From: Solirhodobacter olei
Lineage (GTDB): Bacteria > Pseudomonadota > Alphaproteobacteria > Rhodobacterales > Rhodobacteraceae
DNA: 64,000 nucleotides
Direction: 5' to 3'
NCBI RefSeq assembly: GCF_004010155.1
Contig: NZ_RRYH01000002.1
Coordinates: forward strand, 399,296 to 463,295
Numbering within the stretch: the stretch's first letter is position 1; every line of letters begins with the position of its first letter. This document shows positions 24,680-32,877 of the stretch, one piece after another. The notes under the pieces were generated by a model that saw nothing but the letters and a program-made list of their open reading frames with translations, ran no database searches and was not told the origin of the DNA. The position numbers and the translations under genes are program-made.

Positions 24680-27139
24680 TCAAAGCCCGCGACGGGCAAG
24701 ATCCAGGTCATCCCAGCGGCGCAGCCCGCGCGCGTTGCGGCCGGTCCGGGGATAGAATTCATTGGTCACGATATCCACGATATCATAGGCTTGCGGGAAG
24801 AAGCTCGTCTCCATCTCCGCCCCCGGCACGATCCAGTTCGGCGCCCCAAGAACGCGCGGCGGCGCCTTCAGGTCGCCCCAGCCGAAACGCGCCGCATTGG
24901 CTGCCACCGTCATCGCGAAGCTGCCCCGCTCGGAAGCCTCCGTCACGATCAGAAGATGCCCCGTCTTCTTCACCGAGGCCAGCACCGGCGCGTAATCGAA
25001 CGGCACCAGAGAGCGCGCATCGATTACTTCGGTCTCCACCCCCAGCCCCGAAAGCTCCTCCGCCGCCTTCAGCGCGGGATAAAGCGCGGGGCCAAAGGTC
25101 AGCACCGTCACGTCGCCGCCCGCCCGCTTCACGTCGGGCAGGCCCAGCGGGATCCGGTAGTAGCCCTCCGGCACCCCCTCCGCCCGGAAGGTCTCCACCT
25201 GGTCATAAAGCCGCTGGCTTTCGAAGAAGACCACGGGATCCTCCGACGACAGTGCCGAGGCCATCAGCCCCTTCGCATCGTAAGGCGTTGCCGGATATGC
25301 GATTTTCAGACCCGGCACATGCGCTGTCAGGGCCGACCAGTCCTGCGAATGCTGCGCGCCGTATTTCGACCCGATCGAGGCACGCAGCACCACCGGCAGC
25401 CGCAGCCCCCCGGCCGACATCGCCTGCCACTTGGCCATCTGGTTGAGGATCTCGTCACCCGCCCGGCCGATGAAATCGCCGTACATCAGCTCCACCAGCG
25501 CCCGCCCCCCGGACATGGCATAGCCCACCGCCGTCGCCACGATCGCGGCTTCCGAGATCGGCGCATTGAACAGCCGGTGCCGCGGCAGCACGTCGGCGAG
25601 GCCCCGGTAAACCCCGAAGGCCCCGCCCCATTCGCGGCATTCCTCGCCATAGGCGATCAGCCGTTCGTCATGACACATGTGATGCAGGATCGCCTCGGTC
25701 AGTGCATCGCGCAGCGTGATCGCGCGCAGCCCCGACAGCAGCTTGCCATCCGCATCATGTCCTGCACGAGCTTTGCGCCCCAAACCTCTGAGAGCAGATG
25801 ATTTCTCTATCGGCTGAATCAGCGGCGGCGCCCCCTCCGGCACGGCGATCTCCGCCCCCGAGAACACCCGCCGCCCGATGAGTTCCGGATCGCCCGCCAC
25901 GTCCACCGGCGGGGCGAGCGCCGGGTCCACCGCCGCCCGCGTCACCGCCTCGATCCGCGCGGCCACGCCCGTGCGCAGGTCCTCGACCCCGCCCTCCGTC
26001 ATCACCCCCTCGGCCACCAGCCCTGCCGCCAGCCGGCCGATCGGGTCATGCGGCTCCCAGAGCTTCATCTCCTCGCGCGAGCGGTAGACCCCGGCATCCG
26101 TCGTCGAATGCCCGGAGATCCGGTAGCATTCCACGTCCAGCAGCGCCGGCCCCCGCCCTTCCAGCAGCAGCGCCCGCTTGCGCGCCACGGCCTCGGCCAC
26201 GGCGAAGGGGTTGGCCCCGTCGACCGTCTCGGCATGCATCGCGTCCGGATTGATCCCCGCACCGATCCGCGACAGACGATCCCAGCCCATCGTCTCGCCC
26301 GCGGTCTGGCCGCCCATCGCGTAGAAATTATTTGTGAAGAAGAACAGCACCGGCAGTCCGCCGCGGTGTTCCTCCTCCCAAAGCCGCGTCAGCTGGGCCA
26401 TGGAGGCGAAGTTCATCGCCTCCCAGACCGGGCCGCAGCCGGTCGATCCGTCGCCCGCGTTGGCGACGCAGATCGCATCCTCGCGGGAGAGCTTGCGGCG
26501 CAGGGCCGCCCCGGTGGCGATCCCGGCAGACGCGCCGACGATGGCGTTGTTCGGATAGATGCCGAAGGGCGGGAAGAAGGCATGCATGGAGCCGCCCATC
26601 CCGCCATTGAACCCGTTGGCGCGCATGAAGATCTCGGCCAGCAGGCCGAACAGCAGGACATCCTCCGCCAGCGCCGCGCCGCTTCCGCCAAGCGCACCGG
26701 CCACCGTGTCGCGCAGCCAGCCGCCGTCATGGGTGGCAAGGATCGTTTCCACCTCCGCGCCGGGCATCCGGGCGATGGCGGCAAGGCCCTTGGCGATGAA
26801 CTCGCCATGGCTGCGATGGGATCCGAAGATGTGGTCTTCCGGCGAAAGGCCAAGCGCCTGGCCGACCGCCGCCCCCTCCTGCCCGATCGAAAGATGCGCC
26901 GGGCCGCGATAGGCGAATTCGATGCCGCGATAGGCGCCGGTGGCCTTGAAGCTCGCCAGCATCGATTCGAATTCCCGCACCAGCAGCATGTGGCGCAGCA
27001 CCTCGATCAGCGCGGCGTCGCCCCGGGCCGCGCGCTCCGCCGCCAGCGGCCTGTCATAGGCGTGCAGCGGAATCTCGGGCAGGCGCAGCGCCCCGCGGCG
27101 ATGCGTGATCAAGGGATCGACGAGCAGTTCCTTCGGCAT
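24680..27139 (-). CDS. fused alpha-beta thiamine-diphosphate 2-oxoacid/acetoin dehydrogenase E1-like protein
   Basis: An 819-residue single-chain E1. The alpha half (to about 430) has FAYRGPAHLSIGQEGAAVG, GSHRSHGEFIAKGL, GGMGGSMH, the ThDP motif GDGSTGCG followed by NNFYAMGGQTAGE, and ISGHSTTDAGVYRSREEM. The beta half (from about 480) has LRDALTEAILHHMCHDERLIAYGEECREWGGAFGVYRGL, ISEAAIVATAVGYAMSGGRA and GAQHSQDWSALTAHVPGLKI. It should decarboxylate a 2-oxoacid or cleave an acetoin-like diketone or ketol onto a lipoyl carrier. The substrate is unknown. It heads the operon with the lipoyl protein, hydrolase and SorC, and is divergent from transaldolase. No E3 is nearby. Confidence 0.85.
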   Translation of the reverse strand: MPKELLVDPLITHRRGALRLPEIPLHAYDRPLAAERAARGDAALIEVLRHMLLVREFESMLASFKATGAYRGIEFAYRGPAHLSIGQEGAAVGQALGLSPEDHIFGSHRSHGEFIAKGLAAIARMPGAEVETILATHDGGWLRDTVAGALGGSGAALAEDVLLFGLLAEIFMRANGFNGGMGGSMHAFFPPFGIYPNNAIVGASAGIATGAALRRKLSREDAICVANAGDGSTGCGPVWEAMNFASMAQLTRLWEEEHRGGLPVLFFFTNNFYAMGGQTAGETMGWDRLSRIGAGINPDAMHAETVDGANPFAVAEAVARKRALLLEGRGPALLDVECYRISGHSTTDAGVYRSREEMKLWEPHDPIGRLAAGLVAEGVMTEGGVEDLRTGVAARIEAVTRAAVDPALAPPVDVAGDPELIGRRVFSGAEIAVPEGAPPLIQPIEKSSALRGLGRKARAGHDADGKLLSGLRAITLRDALTEAILHHMCHDERLIAYGEECREWGGAFGVYRGLADVLPRHRLFNAPISEAAIVATAVGYAMSGGRALVELMYGDFIGRAGDEILNQMAKWQAMSAGGLRLPVVLRASIGSKYGAQHSQDWSALTAHVPGLKIAYPATPYDAKGLMASALSSEDPVVFFESQRLYDQVETFRAEGVPEGYYRIPLGLPDVKRAGGDVTVLTFGPALYPALKAAEELSGLGVETEVIDARSLVPFDYAPVLASVKKTGHLLIVTEASERGSFAMTVAANAARFGWGDLKAPPRVLGAPNWIVPGAEMETSFFPQAYDIVDIVTNEFYPRTGRNARGLRRWDDLDLARRGL

Positions 27140-27184
27140 CTCAAATTCCCCCGGCCATCTCCTCCTCCCTGCCAAGCCTTGCAA

Positions 27185-27210
27185 CTTTTGTCAATCTAGA
27201 TGCGCAAAAG
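27185..27210 (+). promoter_or_regulatory. 26-bp palindrome in the E1 / transaldolase divergent promoter
   Basis: CTTTTG-N3-ATCTAGAT-N3-CAAAAG: both 6-bp arms and the 8-bp core are perfectly symmetrical. It is placed 46 bp before the E1 start and 62 bp before transaldolase. TTGACA (27193-27188, minus strand) overlaps it and TTGACT (27220-27225, plus strand) flanks it, as expected for an operator. The SorC protein of the E1 operon is the obvious candidate binder. Confidence 0.55.
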
Positions 27211-27271
27211 CATATTGTCTTGACTCGTCCCCGGAAGCCGTCCATGTCCCATAAAAAAGGAAGGAGCCGCC

Positions 27272-28213
27272 ATGACCAGCAAGCTCGACCAACTCCGTGA
27301 CATGACCGTCGTCGTTGCCGATACCGGCGACCTGCAGGCCGTCCGCCGGCTGAAGCCGCAGGACTGCACGACCAACCCCTCGCTCGTCCTCAAGGCGCTG
27401 CAGGCGCCCGAGATGGCCGACCACCTCGCCCACGCGGTCGAGGCCGGCCGCGGCGCGGCAGACCCGGTCTCCGCTATCGTCCAGCACCTCACCGTGGGGC
27501 TGGGCGCGGAACTGTCCAAGATCGTCCCCGGCCGCGTCTCGACCGAGGTCGACGCCCACCTGTCCTTCGATACCGAGGCCTCGATCGCCAAGGCCCGCGC
27601 GCTGATCGCGGCCTATGATAAGCTCGGCATCTCCAAGGACCGCATCCTGATCAAGCTCGCCACCACCTGGGAGGGCGTGAAGGCCGCCGAGGTCCTGCAG
27701 AAGGAGGGCATCGACTGCAACATGACGCTGCTCTTCTCCATGGCCCAGGCCCGCGCGGCGGCTGATGTCGGCGCATTCCTCATCTCGCCCTTCGTCGGCC
27801 GGATCACCGACTGGTACTCCAAATCCACCGGCCAGAGCTACACGCCGGAAACCGACCCGGGCGTGCAATCGGTCCGCCGGATCTACGACCATTACAAGAC
27901 CCACGGCATCGAGACCGTCGTCATGGGCGCCTCGTTCCGCAACACCGGGCAGATCGAGGCGCTGGCCGGCTGCGACCGCCTGACGATCTCGCCGGACCTG
28001 ATGACCAAGCTGTCCGAGGACAATGGCGATCTGCCCCGCAAGCTCTCCCCCGGCGCCGCCAAGGGCACGGCAGAGGCGATCTCAGAACCCGAATTCCGCT
28101 GGGACCTGAACGAGGATGCGATGGCCACCGAGAAGCTCGCCGAAGGCATCCGCAAGTTCCACGAGGATGCGCTGAAGCTCGGCAAGATCGTCACCGAGCG
28201 CCTCGCCGCCTGA
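27272..28213 (+). CDS. tal: transaldolase
   Basis: A 313-residue TalB-type transaldolase of the non-oxidative pentose phosphate pathway, moving a dihydroxyacetone unit between sugar phosphates. [12 protein letters not shown] near residue 31, the Schiff-base Lys 128 in [23 protein letters not shown] and [12 protein letters not shown] identify it; length matches the roughly 317-residue family. AAGGAAGGAG lies seven bases before the ATG. Its divergent arrangement with the E1 operon across a palindrome suggests a link to that pathway or a shared sugar-phosphate signal. Confidence 0.96.
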   Translation: MTSKLDQLRDMTVVVADTGDLQAVRRLKPQDCTTNPSLVLKALQAPEMADHLAHAVEAGRGAADPVSAIVQHLTVGLGAELSKIVPGRVSTEVDAHLSFDTEASIAKARALIAAYDKLGISKDRILIKLATTWEGVKAAEVLQKEGIDCNMTLLFSMAQARAAADVGAFLISPFVGRITDWYSKSTGQSYTPETDPGVQSVRRIYDHYKTHGIETVVMGASFRNTGQIEALAGCDRLTISPDLMTKLSEDNGDLPRKLSPGAAKGTAEAISEPEFRWDLNEDAMATEKLAEGIRKFHEDALKLGKIVTERLAA

Positions 28214-28218
28214 TCCTG

Positions 28219-28240
28219 CCCGCGACATCCGCGGGACTTT
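28219..28240 (+). terminator. small hairpin after transaldolase
   Basis: CCCGCG (28219-28224) and CGCGGG (28230-28235) around ACATC, then ACTTT, six bases after the stop. Short stem and weak T-tract. Confidence 0.35.
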
Positions 28241-28295
28241 GCCGGAACCGGCGGCCATGGCAGCATGGCCGCCGTCTGGTTTCGGGGGCGCGCGG

Positions 28296-29297
28296 ATGAG
28301 CGAAGCGACGAAAATGGGCGCCATGGTCCTGCACCGGACCGGCGCGCCGCTGGTCTGGGAGGACCGGCCCCTGCCCGCCCCCGGCCCCGGCGAGATTCGC
28401 CTGCGCGTCGAGGCCTGCGCCGTCTGCCGCACCGATCTTCACGTCGTCGATGGCGAACTGCCGGGCGGCCGGCTGCCGATCGTCCCGGGCCACGAAATCG
28501 TCGGCCGCGTCGAGGCGCTCGGCCCCGGTCTCGCCGGTCCCGCCCCCGGCACCCGTGTCGGCGTCCCCTGGCTTGGCCACACCTGCGGGCACTGCGCCTA
28601 TTGCGAAAGCGGGCGCGAGAACCTCTGCGACAGCCCTGAATTCACCGGCTTCACCCGCGACGGCGGCTTTGCCACCCATGTCATCGCCGATGCCGCCTTC
28701 GCCTTCCCGATGGAGGGTTTCGGCGATCCGATCGCCGCGGCGCCCCTGCTCTGCGCGGGCCTGATCGGCTGGCGATCGCTGAAGATGGCCGGCTCCGGGC
28801 GCCGCATCGGCCTCTACGGTTTCGGCGCCGCCGCCCATCTCATCGCCCAGGTCCTGAAATGGCAGGGCCGCGAGGTCTATGCCTTCACCCGTGAGGGCGA
28901 CGCGCCCGCGCAGGAGATGGCCCTCCGGCTCGGCGCCCGCTGGGCTGGCAGCTCCGGCGAAGCCCCCCCCGAACGGCTCGACGCGGCGCTGATCTTCGCC
29001 CCTGTCGGCGCGCTGGTGCCCCGTGCGCTCTCCACCCTCGTCAAGGGCGGCCGCGTCGTCTGCGGCGGCATCCACATGAGCGACATTCCCGCCTTCCCCT
29101 ACCGCATCCTCTGGGAAGAGAGGCAGATCCTCTCGGTCGCCAACCTCACCCGCGCCGACGCCACGGAGTTCCTCGCCCTCGCCCCGAGGGCCGGCGTCCA
29201 CGCCACGACGACCGCCTATCCCCTTGCAAGGGCGAATGATGCGCTCGACGATCTGCGCACAGGGCATGTGCAGGGCGCGGCCGTCCTGATCCCCTGA
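28296..29297 (+). CDS. zinc-dependent alcohol dehydrogenase family protein
   Basis: A 333-residue MDR-superfamily enzyme. The catalytic zinc site is visible as CAVCRTDLHVVDGEL and GHEIVGRV; the structural zinc cysteines are in CGHCAYCESGRENLC. The NAD(P)-binding motif appears as GLYGFGAAAHLIAQ, where Phe-Gly-Ala replaces the usual Gly-x-Gly spacing. The end, AVLIP, is complete. Probable activity is alcohol/aldehyde interconversion; the substrate is unknown. I start at ATG 28296; the second ATG at 28314 is also possible. Confidence 0.9.
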   Translation: MSEATKMGAMVLHRTGAPLVWEDRPLPAPGPGEIRLRVEACAVCRTDLHVVDGELPGGRLPIVPGHEIVGRVEALGPGLAGPAPGTRVGVPWLGHTCGHCAYCESGRENLCDSPEFTGFTRDGGFATHVIADAAFAFPMEGFGDPIAAAPLLCAGLIGWRSLKMAGSGRRIGLYGFGAAAHLIAQVLKWQGREVYAFTREGDAPAQEMALRLGARWAGSSGEAPPERLDAALIFAPVGALVPRALSTLVKGGRVVCGGIHMSDIPAFPYRILWEERQILSVANLTRADATEFLALAPRAGVHATTTAYPLARANDALDDLRTGHVQGAAVLIP

Positions 29298-29353
29298 CAG
29301 CGGGCCGGAACAGGCCTATCTCTGGGACAGACCGCAACCGAAGGAGAGGCCCC

Positions 29354-30151
29354 ATGTCCCAGCGCCTTCCAACCTATTTCATCTCGCATGGCGGCGGGCC
29401 CTGGCCCTGGCTGCCGCAGATGCGCGCCCAGTTCGTGAACCTCGAGGCCTCGCTGAAGCGGATGGTGGAGGATCTCGACGCGCCCCCGAAGGCCGTCTTG
29501 ATGATCTCCGGCCATTGGGAGGGGCCCGACTTCGCCGTCATGGCCGCGCCGAAGCCGCCGATGGTCTACGACTACCACGGCTTCCCGGAAGAGACCTACC
29601 ATATCGTCTACCCCGCCCCCGGCGCCCCCGATCTCGCCCGCCGCACGGTCGAGCTTCTTGAGGCCGCGGGCCTGCCGACTCACCTCGACACCACGCAGGG
29701 CTTCGATCACGGCACCTTCGCGCCGCTTGCGATCATGTATCCGGAGGCCGACGTGCCGGTCTTCCAGATCTCGCTGAAGAATGGCTACGACCCGGCGGAG
29801 CATTTCGCCCTCGGCCGCGCGCTCGCGCCCTTGCGCGAGGAAGGCGTGCTGATCGTCGGCTCCGGCCTCAGCTACCATAACCTGCGCCTCTTCGGCCCGC
29901 AGGCGAAGGTGCCGTCGGAGGCTTTCGACGCCTGGTTGGGCGAGACCCTCGCCAAGGCCCCGGAGGCCCGGACCGAGGCGCTGATCCATTGGGAAGACGC
30001 CCCCTACGCCCGCGTCTGCCACAAGGAGGAGGATCACCTCGTCCCCCTCTTCACCGCGCTCGGCGCGGCAGAGGGCGACGCGGCAACCCGCGTCTACCAT
30101 GACGTCGATCTCTTCGGCGGCGTGACGGCGTCAAGCTACCGCTTCGGCTGA
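29354..30151 (+). CDS. ygiD: DODA-type extradiol dioxygenase (YgiD-like)
   Basis: A 265-residue member of the LigB superfamily, 4,5-DOPA dioxygenase branch: YFISHGGGPWPW with the first metal His, AVLMISGHWEG with the second, DYHGFPEETYHIVYPAPGAP, GFDHGTFAPLAIMYPEADVPVFQISL and a late GSGLSYHNL His. YgiD opens the ring of DOPA in vitro; the natural substrate is unsettled. AAGGAGAGG lies before the ATG. Its last codons overlap those of the convergent amidase gene (30136-30151). Confidence 0.9.
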   Translation: MSQRLPTYFISHGGGPWPWLPQMRAQFVNLEASLKRMVEDLDAPPKAVLMISGHWEGPDFAVMAAPKPPMVYDYHGFPEETYHIVYPAPGAPDLARRTVELLEAAGLPTHLDTTQGFDHGTFAPLAIMYPEADVPVFQISLKNGYDPAEHFALGRALAPLREEGVLIVGSGLSYHNLRLFGPQAKVPSEAFDAWLGETLAKAPEARTEALIHWEDAPYARVCHKEEDHLVPLFTALGAAEGDAATRVYHDVDLFGGVTASSYRFG

Positions 30152-31641
30152 TCCATCAGAAAGCCCGGCGCCTCCAACAGCGGGGGCGCCGCCTTCAGCG
30201 CGGCCAGATCCACCCGCGGCGCGCCAAGGCTGGCATCGCCAGCGAAAGCCGCCTCGATCTCCGCCGCCACGGCCAGAACGCCCAGATCGTCGTTCCGCCG
30301 CCCGACGATCTGCAACCCGAAGGGCAGCCCCTTCTCGTCCCGCCCCATCGGGATCGAGATCGAGGGATGCCCGGCCAGCGTCGAGGCATAGGCCATCGCC
30401 AGCCAGTGGTAATAGGTCTTCGTCGCCACCCCGTCGATTTCGGTGGGATAGAGCTCGTGCCAGTCGCGCGGGCTGATCGTCACCGCCGGGCAGATCACAT
30501 AGTCCCATTCGGCAAAGAACGCCTGCCAGCGCCGGTAATAGTCGGAATGCGCCGCCGTCGCCCGGGCGATGTCGAGCGCGGAGTAGCCCAGGCCCTCGGC
30601 CACGTTCGCCCGGATGTTCGGGCCGAAGACACCCGGTTGCTGTTCCACGTTGGCATGGTGGCTGACGAGGAAGGAAAGCCCGCGCAGCACCGCGAAGATG
30701 CGGTCGGCGTCGTGGCAGTCGGGCGCGGTCTCCTCCGCCCGCCCGAAAAGCGGCGCCAGCGCCTCCGCCCGGGCGCGGAAGGCGCGCCGCACGATGCTCT
30801 CGGTCGGGGCAAACCCGTAATCCTCCGTCAGCGCCACCCGGGCCGAGGACAGGTCCCGCCGCGGCAGCCGCCCGAACCCCTCCGGCGCCCAGATCGTCTG
30901 CCCGCCGACCACTGCGCAATAGGGATCGCGCCCATCCGCCCGCGCCATGACCGACAGCATCAGCGCCGCATCCGCCACCGTCCGCCCCATCGGGCCGGAG
31001 GTCGAAAGCGGCAGCGTCGCCGTCCCGCTGTCGGGGCTTGGCACCACGCCCGGCGAGGGGCGGAAGCCCACCACGCCGCAGAACGCCGCCGGGTTGCGCA
31101 GGCTGCCGCCCATGTCAGACCCGGTGGCCAGCGGCGCCATCCCGCAGGCCAGCATCGCGGCCGAACCGCCGGACGATCCCGCCGCGCTCCGCGTCACGTC
31201 ATGCGGGTTGGCGGTCACGCCATAAACCTTGTTGATCGTGTTCGCGCCTGCGCTGAACTCCGGCACGTTGGTCTTGCCGAAGACCACCCCGCCCGCCCCG
31301 CGCAGCCCAGTGACGATCGGATCGTCGGCCTCCGCGATGTTGTCGCGGTAGAGCGTGCAGCCATAGGTCGTGGGCAACCCCGCCACGTCGGTCATGTCCT
31401 TCACCCCGACCGGCAGGCCATGCAGCGGCCCGAGCGGCGCGCCCTTGGCCACCGCCGCCTCGGCGGCCCGCGCCTCGGCCAGCACGGCCTCTCGATCCAT
31501 CGCCACAACGGCGTTCACCGCCGGGTTCACCGCGTCAAAGCGCGCGAGGCAGGCCTCGGCCAGCTCCACCGGCGACAGCGCCCGGCGCCCGATCAGGTCG
31601 CGGGCGGCGATGGCGGAAAGATCGGCGGGATCGGTCGTCAT
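30136..31641 (-). CDS. amidase-signature enzyme
   Basis: A 501-residue amidase-signature hydrolase with the Ser-cisSer-Lys triad visible: Lys 81 in GLPVGVKDMTDVAGL, cis-Ser 156 in AAGSSGGSAA, nucleophile Ser 180 in GSDMGGSLRNPAAFCGVVGFRPS. No signal peptide. The family cleaves varied amides. As last gene of the GGT-M20-FAD operon it probably removes an amide or amino group from a common substrate. The start follows an upstream stop by 14 bp; the much longer open frame upstream is the shadow of the FAD gene. Confidence 0.92.
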   Translation of the reverse strand: MTTDPADLSAIAARDLIGRRALSPVELAEACLARFDAVNPAVNAVVAMDREAVLAEARAAEAAVAKGAPLGPLHGLPVGVKDMTDVAGLPTTYGCTLYRDNIAEADDPIVTGLRGAGGVVFGKTNVPEFSAGANTINKVYGVTANPHDVTRSAAGSSGGSAAMLACGMAPLATGSDMGGSLRNPAAFCGVVGFRPSPGVVPSPDSGTATLPLSTSGPMGRTVADAALMLSVMARADGRDPYCAVVGGQTIWAPEGFGRLPRRDLSSARVALTEDYGFAPTESIVRRAFRARAEALAPLFGRAEETAPDCHDADRIFAVLRGLSFLVSHHANVEQQPGVFGPNIRANVAEGLGYSALDIARATAAHSDYYRRWQAFFAEWDYVICPAVTISPRDWHELYPTEIDGVATKTYYHWLAMAYASTLAGHPSISIPMGRDEKGLPFGLQIVGRRNDDLGVLAVAAEIEAAFAGDASLGAPRVDLAALKAAPPLLEAPGFLMDQPKR

Positions 31642-31655
31642 GCGGGAAACTCCGG

Positions 31656-32876
31656 TCAGAGGATGGCGGCAGGCGAAAGCGCGGGCACCGGCGCGCGGCC
31701 GGTGGTGATCTCTTCGCCGAGAAGCGCGGCGGTGGTGGGGCCCAGCGTGAACCCCTGATGCCCATGGCCGAAATGAAGCCAGAGGCCCGGCACCCCCGGC
31801 GCCGGCCCCGCCATCGGCAGCATCCCCGGCAGGCAGGGCCGCGTGCCCATCCAGGGCTCCGCCTCCACCGGCTGGCCGAGATCGAGAAGCGACCGGATCG
31901 CCGCCTCCGACCGGGTGATCTGCTGGCTGCGCTTCGGCGCGCCCGGCCGGGCGATCTCCGCCCCCGTCAGCACCCTCAGCCCGTCGCGCATCGGCGAGAC
32001 GACGGTGCCGGTTGCCTCGTCCACCACCGGCGCCCCCAGATTGGCACCGCCCGCGAAATGCCGGTGATAGCCCCGCTTCAGCACCATCGGCACCCGGATC
32101 CCGAAACGCTGCAGGAACGTGGCGGACCACGGCCCCAGCGCCACCACGCAGTGCGCGGCCTCCACCTCGCCCAGCCGCCAGCCCGCCCCGGCCCGCGCCA
32201 GCTCCGTGGCATCACTCCTGACGATCCGCCCGCCCCGCCGCTCGAACAGCGCGGCATAGGCCGCGACGAGCCCGCCCGGGTCGGCACAGCTCCACGCCCC
32301 TTGCCACTGCACGGCCCCGGCAAGCGCGCCGGTCAGCCCCGGCTCGGCCGCACGCAGCGCAGCGCCCTCCAGCAGCCGCATCCGCAGGCCATAGGCCCGC
32401 GCCATCCGTTCCGCGTCCCGCGCCGCGGCCTCGAAGGCCGCCGCCTCCCGCGCCACCGCAAGATAGCCGCCGCGCCGGATCAGGTTTCCCGCCCCGGCCG
32501 CCTCGACCAGCGGCGCATGATCCTCCGTCGACCGGACCACCAGCCCCGCATAGACCCTGGAGGCCGCCGCATGCCGCGCCGGGGCCGAGGCCCGGAAATA
32601 CCGCCAGAGCGCCCCCGCCTGCCCCGGCAGCCCCGCAAGCTCCCAGCGCACGCCATTGTCGCGCCCCAGGGCGATGCGCCAGAGCGCGGCGAGGCTCCGC
32701 GGCATGGCATAGGGCTCCGCCGCCTCGCTCTGGATGATCCCGGCGTTGCCGTAGCTCGTCTCCCGCCCGGGCAGCCCGCGCTCGACCAGCACCACGTCAC
32801 ACCCCCGCGCCTGCAGCGCCAGCGCCGTGGCCGTTCCGACCATGCCGCCCCCGAGAACAAGAACCTCGCTCATCAT
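31656..32876 (-). CDS. FAD-dependent oxidoreductase (D-amino-acid dehydrogenase/DAO family)
   Basis: A 406-residue protein of the glycine/D-amino-acid oxidase family. The dinucleotide motif VLVLGGGMVGTATALALQARG, then VVLVERG and GRETSYGNAGIIQSEA, resembles DadA. The C-terminal FAD contact is GTRPCLPGMLPMAGPAPGVPGLWLHFGHGHQGFTLGPTTA. It likely oxidises an amine or D-amino acid to the imino acid. Single-base spacing to the M20 gene and 14 bp to the amidase make it an operon member. MMSE could start at either Met. Confidence 0.92.
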   Translation of the reverse strand: MMSEVLVLGGGMVGTATALALQARGCDVVLVERGLPGRETSYGNAGIIQSEAAEPYAMPRSLAALWRIALGRDNGVRWELAGLPGQAGALWRYFRASAPARHAAASRVYAGLVVRSTEDHAPLVEAAGAGNLIRRGGYLAVAREAAAFEAAARDAERMARAYGLRMRLLEGAALRAAEPGLTGALAGAVQWQGAWSCADPGGLVAAYAALFERRGGRIVRSDATELARAGAGWRLGEVEAAHCVVALGPWSATFLQRFGIRVPMVLKRGYHRHFAGGANLGAPVVDEATGTVVSPMRDGLRVLTGAEIARPGAPKRSQQITRSEAAIRSLLDLGQPVEAEPWMGTRPCLPGMLPMAGPAPGVPGLWLHFGHGHQGFTLGPTTAALLGEEITTGRAPVPALSPAAIL

Positions 32877-32877
32877 C

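Noticed and set aside
30136..32130. 664-codon version of the amidase, suggesting an oxidoreductase-amidase fusion
   Set aside because: The upstream part is out of frame with the FAD gene and is a shadow; the amidase N-terminus begins properly at 31641.
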